In this document: piece after piece, positions 24,075-64,000 of the stretch
Numbering within the stretch: the first letter of the stretch is position 1
How the letters are laid out: each line of letters begins with the position of its first letter
NCBI GenBank assembly: GCA_959347315.1
Contig: OY365809.1
Coordinates: forward strand, 8,841,588-8,905,587
DNA length: 64,000 bases
Origin: Bimastos eiseni
Lineage: Eukaryota; Annelida; Clitellata; Crassiclitellata; Lumbricidae
Direction: 5' to 3'
Program-made: the position numbers and the translations under genes
The notes under the pieces: model-generated
The model's input: only the letters and a program-made list of their open reading frames with translations
Databases searched by the model: none
What the model was told of the DNA's origin: nothing

Positions 24075-24178
24075 CTTCCAGGAGAGGAGAAGGAAGAAGA
24101 GGAGAAGTTGAAACAGGATGAAAGTGAGGAGGAGGTGGAGAAGGAGGGGCTGAGGAAGAGGAGGAGGAGGAGGAGGCA
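24075..24178. repeat. GGA/GAGGAA purine repeat
   Basis: Purine-rich imperfect GAGGA repeats. Confidence 0.8.
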
Positions 24179-24894
24179 AATGACCTGATGGAACGCAAGA
24201 TGGATGAATCGTCTCTTCATACTCTCTCCCTCGAGGATCTCTTCGTCTTCCTATCCTCTCCGTTCATTTGCCCATGTCCCTCTAACCCAATGTATCGAAA
24301 ACAGCATAAATGAATCACTGTTTGTCTCAGTGAAGCAACCTAAGCACTGAACGACATCAAAGGTCTTCCTGTGTCTAACGCATCTTATTTAAGATAAGAC
24401 GCGAAAAGTTTCTGCGTCGATTAAGCATTTAGTATCCAGAATGAAAAACGTCTTTATGTCATAGCAATATAACCATAATTATCTCTGTTTAAAAATTCTT
24501 ATGTAATGGCAAAGAGTATGATGATCAGCGTCGCTTATCTGTTTTACCACATTGGGGCACTGCAATGATATCAAAAGAAATCAGAAGTGGCGCAGTTTTC
24601 TCCTGGAGCCTGAAGACATTTTTGAACAAGCATGGCTTAAAGTTTGTGCACACATGAAGTCGTTGAATCGCAATGTCCTTTCTTCTAATATCGCGTTTGC
24701 TATTCCGGTCTATATTGGTGTTGCTCAAGAAATGACAGCTTGTAAAATCAAAGGAACACACTGTGTAGTCACATATATAGAACTAAGGACGAACTAATTA
24801 ATTAGTTATCTGAGTTCGTCATAATTAGGGAGGATCGTTCCATATCCGTATATTTCATTCACTCATTAATTCATTCATTACGAGAGTTTGTGAA

Positions 24895-25150
24895 TAGCGC
24901 CTCTTCAAGGTGACTACTCAGAGGCGCTCCCAACCCCAGCGTGGCCAAATAAAACAGTCTTAAGATGAGAGAGGAATGCCTGAGTGGGAATCCTAGAAAG
25001 GGAGCGGAGCGTCAAAGGGAGGCCATTCTAAATCGATAGGCCCACCACTGAGAGTGCACGGTTCTACCTGGTGCTGGTGCGAGCATGAGGAACACAGAGG
25101 AGACCCTGTTCAACCGATCGGAGGGAGCGCGTACTCCGAGCGATGTATGT
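24895..25150. repeat. Dispersed repeat relic starting near an AGAGGCGCT motif
   Basis: Contains CAGAGGCGCTCCCAACCCCA (24920-24939). A related CAGAGGCGCTTCCAGACCCA lies at 43481-43500. Both look like pieces of one dispersed family near LINE-type GGCGC tails. No coding sequence recognised. Confidence 0.4.
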
Positions 25151-25463
25151 AATGCCTTGCGAAAAAATATCAGTTCAGTCTGCGATCAGAAGACTTGTTT
25201 TTGCATGCATGTGAAATCGAACAATTGTAAAAATTTTCTTAGCTGAGGCTGATTAAAACCCCTACCTACAGTCCAGCTGAGCAGTCCAGCAATGTTAACC
25301 GATAGACCACCTGATGACACCCTGGGGTGAGATAGAAAGGTGATAAATAAGCAGAGAATATTTTATGGGCGATATTAGAGTGTTGTTGTGTATGGGATGA
25401 TGTATTGTCCCCGCAATTTCAAAACCTGTCGACCGAACGCCAATAAGTCAACTGACGCCGACT

Positions 25464-25476
25464 GTTGCTAGGCAAC
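25464..25476. promoter_or_regulatory. RFX X-box motif
   Basis: GTTGCTAGGCAAC, two inverted half-sites with one mismatch between arms, a close match to the RFX X-box. It lies 4.8 kb upstream of the LHFPL start on its own strand and 3.6 kb beyond the SCUBE stop. Confidence 0.45.
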
Positions 25477-25662
25477 GCGAATGCACCTGCGGCGACAGCA
25501 GCAGCAGCAGATGATGCGGAAGAAAGGGATGGAGTGACGAAGTCGTTGAATCATGAATCAGCTGCAGCTTTTGCGATGGGATTATGGGATTGATGGAAAC
25601 GAGTTAGGAAGACTATGTACATGGAAGGACGTCATATATCACTCAGGACTCACTCCAGCGCC

Positions 25663-25728
25663 ATCAATGACCTCATTACATCATTCATGACCTCATGATG
25701 GTCATTCATGACCTCATGATGTCATTCT
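25663..25728. repeat. Short repeat of CATGACCTCATGATG
   Basis: Two to three imperfect copies of (AT)TCATGACCTCATGATG(G). The unit contains inverted TCATGA cores. Confidence 0.7.
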
Positions 25729-26379
25729 CCTCTCACTACATCGGCATGACATCGATTCACTGTACTTCCATAACCTCATACATTTAATCCGTCCTATAGC
25801 AGTAGCACTCAAGCTTCATAGATTGTGATAAGAAGAATGTGTTTGATACTTTAAAATGCATGTTTCACGCCCTATTCAGCATCCTTGAGCAAAGTACGAC
25901 CAACTTTAGAGTAAGCCTTCTCTGCTTAAAACTTTTAAAAAGAACTATGAGTAATACGGTTAATTATAGAAAAGTTTCCATTGGGGCAGTGTACTCGTCA
26001 GTTTTCATGTTATAGGCCTACAATGAGGAGACCATACAGTTATATGTATCAGTTTAGGCAGTCGCTTTCTTATCTTCGCATATATAAGCAACGCAGTGTT
26101 GGTGAAATTGGTCCAAACGGCGAAAATATTGCTTCGAGGAGAGGGTCTTGTCATTGATAGATTTAGGATTCAAGTATCTCGGACGTGCACCGTACACTCA
26201 GCTTGATATCTTTCTAATACAGACGACAGAACGAGGTACCGACGTGGAAGAAAGAAACGTAACAAGAGTTGACTTCAAAAGAGCCGCTTGTTCGTGGGTG
26301 GTTGGCGATTTGGAACAAAAGAAGTCTTGTCAGTCGAATTTATCAATGCCGAGAAACGGAGCAGCAAAACGGGTGGTCG

Positions 26380-26590
26380 ATAAATAAGGAAGGAGGAAGG
26401 AAGCGAGAAGGGGAAGACATCTCCAGGACATACGGCGAGAGACGGAGAGACAGAGGCGGGGAATAGAACGTGGAGACGGACTGGTTACGTTGCAGACATG
26501 CAGCGCCAAAAACAGAGATAGTGACGTGTTAGGGGGAAAGGAACGAGTAGAAAAAGAGCGACAGACAGACAGACAAAGGAATAGAGGTAG
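26380..26590. repeat. Purine-rich low-complexity stretch
   Basis: GGAAGGAGGAAGG-type and GACAGACA-type simple sequence. The ORFs across it are by-products of base bias. Confidence 0.7.
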
Positions 26591-26689
26591 AGGCATTCAA
26601 ACAGACTGAGTGGGACAGCGCCAGAGGCAGGTTGCAATCTCAGCCATCCAAACTGCTTGATCGGATGCCTTCATTATGCCTCGAATGAA

Positions 26690-27290
26690 TCCCATGGGAC
26701 AATGGCGACAGAATCTATTGCATTCCTCTCGCCCGGTCAGTCTTTGAGCGGAGCCCCCCTCTGGGACTCACAGTCCGCCTGAGTGACAGCGGCAGGGAAT
26801 GACGCGCCTTCCGAGGGAGGGGAGGTGAGCAGGAGGGGTAGTGTGCGTGCGAGTGACGGGATCTCGGGTGATGGATGACGGGGTTAGTCGCTTGCGTTCC
26901 ACTGACCCCGCCACTGACCCCACCATATGCCGCAACATGAAAGACGGTCAGCGGGGTCAAGAATGAATAAAGATTTATACCGGGTGTAATTGTGAAATTA
27001 GTCGACGCCCTAATAACGCCGCAGCAGCCGTCCCACACATATGTCCACCGATATTACGCACATAGTTTTTAAACGGCGCCAACCCATCTCTCTGATCCTG
27101 CAGCCAGCAATCAACCAATCACCGATCAAATAAAGTCTCATTAAAACGCCGTTTGTAGAATGTCGCATTGTGGCGTAATTCGAGTTTATCACTGTTCGCC
27201 AATTATCTAAGTAATTATTCTGTCTAATGGCGATATTTTTGACGGTGCAGCCAAGTCACCCAATGCCATTAGGAGACGATATTGTTATGG
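26690..27290. promoter_or_regulatory. Candidate enhancer / conserved non-coding block
   Basis: A compact, CpG-containing, non-repetitive block between the two minus-strand genes. It carries paired CACTGACCCCGCCACTGACC (GACCCC direct repeats), the inverse AGCGGGGTCA near 26950, and a cluster of AT-rich homeodomain-like cores (TAATTG, CATTAAAA, GTAATTA, CTAATGG) between 26980 and 27240. No ORF with coding character explains it. This is a motif-density inference. Confidence 0.35.
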
Positions 27291-28872
27291 AGCTTTGTCT
27301 TTTGGTCTTCTTTAGCTATCAAAGACTACATTATCCGAACCGTTGAAGGCAAAGACAATGCCCTCTGTAGAGAGGGACTGAACTGACTCCCGTACTTTTT
27401 ATCAATCCAGTGGTCAATACACTGTCATGTTCGTTCGTCTGTGTGTTTGTTCGTAGAATATTTTATATCAGTTCCAACTCGAGGCACTTCCACCTATGCG
27501 CTGATCTGTATACATAGTTCTATATATGTCATATAATAATTATTTATTATTTATTTTTTACCGAAATTTGATACCGCCCTTCTTGCAACATTTTTTGCTC
27601 AGAAGTGCATACACACGCTCGTCGGCGCAATTGCAGTTGTACTGCAGAGCAATTGTGCGCGAAGGACTTGCTCAAGGTCCCTACACAGTGACTCCTCGGA
27701 CAAGGGTCGAACCTAGGCCTATAATAGTATATAGGGCCGATATATAAAGTGAATTGAATATTAGGGTTCCGAGTATTAAATTTGGAAATTTGTGGAAGAC
27801 AATAAAATCACTAAACCATTGACCAATTTCAATATGGCCCTATTTCTACTGAATATTGTGAATAAGTGCGATTCATTTGGTAAGAAACTTCATGCAAAAA
27901 CTAATCTATTATCGTTTTAAAACACAGATTCTCATTAGATGTATACATGTAGTTAGACGGTTGGAAGATCTACCTACCTATCTAATGAGAATAGTTATTG
28001 CTAATCTTTTGCAATTTTGATTTGCATTTCTATTGGGCCCCGTATACCTGGAATGAACCTCTCGGAATTTGACGTTTGTTTAATTTAAATTATTTAAAAA
28101 TTTAATTTGTTAAATTTCTGGCTCGCAGACGATGTTTTCCGGCCCTAAAGATTATACAATTAGGGAATAAAAGTTCGAATTAAAATGCACGTTAGTAGTA
28201 TCATCCATCATTGCGTCCTGCTTGTTAAGTAGCCCCTAATAAATAATGATTCCACAGATGCCACAAATCTCAAATTTTGTCATAATCAAGATTCAATGGT
28301 CGACCTTTGATTCTTGATTAGGATTTAATTCACCGTATTTGTTGACTATTATTGCTTATTATTTTGTGAGTTTGTTTTGATGACCAAATGACAGCTATAA
28401 AAATAACACAAAGAAGCAGAAACACAATAATAACATGCATCTTGATACAGGCACCCTGTTTTAATTCAAAAACTGACAAGGAAAGCATCTCTTTCAATGA
28501 AATGTAGAAGTTAATCTCTAAGGCAATTAATGCTGTTCTCTAAACAGAAGCAGTCTGAATAAATCTATTGCTGAATACATTTTTCATTCCGGAATTTCGA
28601 AGTCATTGCAGCTGTCTCGGTACTCACTGATCAAGGTTCAATGGTCGATCCGAAGCTACCTACCTGATGTCTACCCTTCTCAGATTAGTTCAATACTCTT
28701 CATCTCTTCCTTCACTCGAACGTTCAGCTTCACTCAATCAGATACAGATTCGATGAGATCGAGAATTTACAGACCCTTCCTCGGCATTTAACAAGACGGA
28801 ATTGTTGAGATGAAGGAGAAATTTCCTTTACACCGAACTTATTCTGGTTTAATTATGTATACACTCACAGAT

Positions 28873-28878
28873 TTTATT
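28873..28878 (-). terminator. Possible SCUBE polyadenylation signal
   Basis: AATAAA on the minus strand, about 230 bp past the SCUBE stop codon. Distance and motif fit a short 3' UTR; transcript ends are unknown. Confidence 0.4.
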
Positions 28879-29108
28879 CCCAAACTAAGAATTCACTTCC
28901 AATTACCTTAGCCACATCTCACTTTCACTCTGAAAGACTAAGGCACAACCTAACATAGAAAACAATTATACACCATCCTAAAGTAACCTTAACGGATTGC
29001 CCTAAAACTTGCGTTCGCGCACTAATAAGTACAACTTTATGCCCGCTTGTCTGTACACTTTGAACCCCTTCGTTAAATGGGGCTCGACATATTTACAAGT
29101 GCGTTATG

Positions 29109-62853
<33,745 letters not shown>

Positions 62854-63230
62854 CGTCAAACTGTACTGCTGTGCCTTCAGGTGTGCACGTAAGTCTTCGT
62901 CGAAAGTCGTAATACGGTATTTATTAATATTCCGTTAGTAAGTGCGTTCTGGCGATTCTAATCAACCGTCCACGCGTTCTGTGAAGTCTTTGGACGTCGT
63001 TTCGTTCTGTCGTTCGGTCGAGAGGAAAGGCGGACGAAGATTGGAATCTCGCGAGAAATCGCAGACGCTTTGATCCCTACTGCACAGCATCGTCATCAAG
63101 CGATAAGTGGATTGCGTCTGGTACTTTATAAGGAACTCATTGTCCTTTCGCTTCGAAACTGGGTCTTCGGCGGCAGAGTTCGATAAGAGGCGATGGCAGC
63201 CTGGCCCTAAGCGAATCCACCTCCACCGCC

Positions 63231-63269
63231 GAGGAGGAGGAGGAGGAGGAGGAGGAGGAGGAGGAGGAG
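63231..63269. repeat. (GAG)13 triplet repeat
   Basis: Uninterrupted GAG/GGA triplets, giving poly-Gly or poly-Ser in spurious ORFs. Probably in the SCUBE 5' UTR or promoter. Confidence 0.9.
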
Positions 63270-63762
63270 CGTGGGGCTCTCTGCTGCAGCGTCTTTCGCC
63301 GATGCGGCATCGACTGTTGCAGCCCATGCATCCGTTCGCTCGTCCATCCGCCGAGGAGCGTCGGTTCCAGCGATTCCAAACATGGCTTCGATAAATGCCA
63401 ATGACAAGAGGCCGAACTCATCGCGCTCTTACACGCCGCAACAATATATTAATCCGAGTGTCATAGATTATTAGCTCGTAAATTCATCCAGGTAGCGGCT
63501 CGGCTCCTCCTATCGGCGCGCCTCATCCCGGGAGCCGGGTACCGGGCCGCACAGGACCCGGCCGAAGCTGGTCTTTATCAGACGCGTCGACAGGGCGCTA
63601 TCGGTCCCGGGGGACGGTGCCTTGGGCTCGGTGGCTCTCGGGCAGACAGTCTCAATCAGCCCCATCTGGTTATCGCCAGGCAAAGTGTTGGGCCGTACCG
63701 AGCGGCGGCGGTGGCGGTTGCGGGCCAAGAGGAATGGCGCGAACTAAATCATTAGCGGATTA

Positions 63763-63774
63763 TGCGCCTGCGCA
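63763..63774. promoter_or_regulatory. NRF-1-like palindrome
   Basis: TGCGCCTGCGCA differs at one position from the NRF-1 consensus (YGCGCAYGCGCR). It sits in the CpG-rich block about 0.9 kb upstream of the SCUBE ATG and is followed by CACCTG, an E-box. Confidence 0.45.
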
Positions 63775-64000
63775 CGGGCACCTGTCAGCAGAGAATCCGT
63801 CTCAGTTAACGAGCCTCTGTCGTTCGCAGATGCTTCCAAGTCCAACGTCATCTCTTGTTCATGCTACTCTGTCTCAGGCAAGCTTATATATATATATTTA
63901 TATATATAGTTATGTATGCATATATTACGTTATGTGTATATTTATACATATCTATATTATGCTTCCGGAGGAACTCCTAGTCTTCTCCTCTGGTCAGTTT

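Larger units (their letters stand above)
20619..29108. other. Intergenic region between LHFPL 5' end and SCUBE 3' end
   Basis: This 8.5-kb stretch should contain the LHFPL promoter near 20619 and the SCUBE 3' UTR near 29100. It holds TGACT-rich repetitive sequence, a LINE relic (21838-22150), short microsatellites, an X-box (25464-25476), a compact GC-richer block (about 26690-27290) and a possible SCUBE poly(A) signal. No further gene is supported. Confidence 0.6.
62854..64000. promoter_or_regulatory. Upstream region of SCUBE, probable CpG-rich promoter
   Basis: The 1.1 kb before the SCUBE ATG rises in GC, most clearly at 63480-63840 (CGGCGCGCC, CCGGGAGCCGG, GAGCGGCGGCGGTGG). A (GAG)n tract is at 63231-63269 and an NRF-1-like palindrome at 63763-63774. 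AT-rich simple sequence follows at 63885-63960. This fits a CpG-rich transcription start region for the minus-strand gene, perhaps also a divergent one. No coding exon supported here. Confidence 0.45.

Noticed and set aside
24525..24797. Overlapping ORFs of about 80 codons on both strands
   Set aside because: No domain, no splice context and no family resemblance; open by chance.

Overview
This is a eukaryotic (animal) genomic window. It has short coding exons with GT-AG introns, long AT-rich non-coding stretches full of microsatellites, and many decayed non-LTR retrotransposons. The gene content (a complete SCUBE gene, an LHFPL tetraspan gene) and the repeat style fit a marine invertebrate. 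An echinoderm or another invertebrate deuterostome is my guess, but the sequence does not prove the phylum. I see no prokaryotic operons, CRISPR arrays, prophage or rRNA genes.

Layout: (1) About 449-3024, plus strand: the last two coding exons of a gene that enters from the left, encoding a low-complexity, basic, RS-rich protein, perhaps AUTS2/fibrosin-like. (2) 3025-8639: intergenic, AT-rich, with one LINE relic. (3) 8640-20618, minus strand: a two-exon LHFPL-family tetraspan gene (233 aa) split by an 11.3-kb intron that holds a 1.2-kb TIR element, LINE relics and possible regulatory blocks. (4) 20619-29108: intergenic, with a LINE relic, an RFX-type X-box and a compact GC-richer block that looks regulatory. 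(5) 29109-62853, minus strand: a complete SCUBE gene, reconstructed as 22 coding exons (3,108 nt, 1,035 aa). Every splice phase agrees: signal peptide, nine EGF modules, a cysteine-containing spacer, three GCC2/GCC3 cysteine-rich modules, a CUB domain split over two exons, and the SCUBE C-terminal tail. (6) 62854-64000: a GC-rich, CpG-rich region with an NRF-1-like palindrome, probably the SCUBE promoter.

SCUBE and LHFPL lie in tandem on the minus strand. The first gene converges on LHFPL. Nothing suggests that the three genes work in one pathway. SCUBE proteins are secreted or surface-tethered factors in Hedgehog/BMP/growth-factor signalling, LHFPL proteins are four-pass membrane partners of channels and receptors, and the first protein looks nuclear.

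The most interesting points are a tandemly duplicated splice donor at SCUBE exon 11, a foldback-type element whose inverted ends are 16-bp tandem repeats, a TIR element with near-identical ends, a strong excess of the palindrome TAGGCCTA, two RFX-type X-boxes around LHFPL, and a nested CAGT/CAGC tetranucleotide expansion. I found no clearly new biological system.
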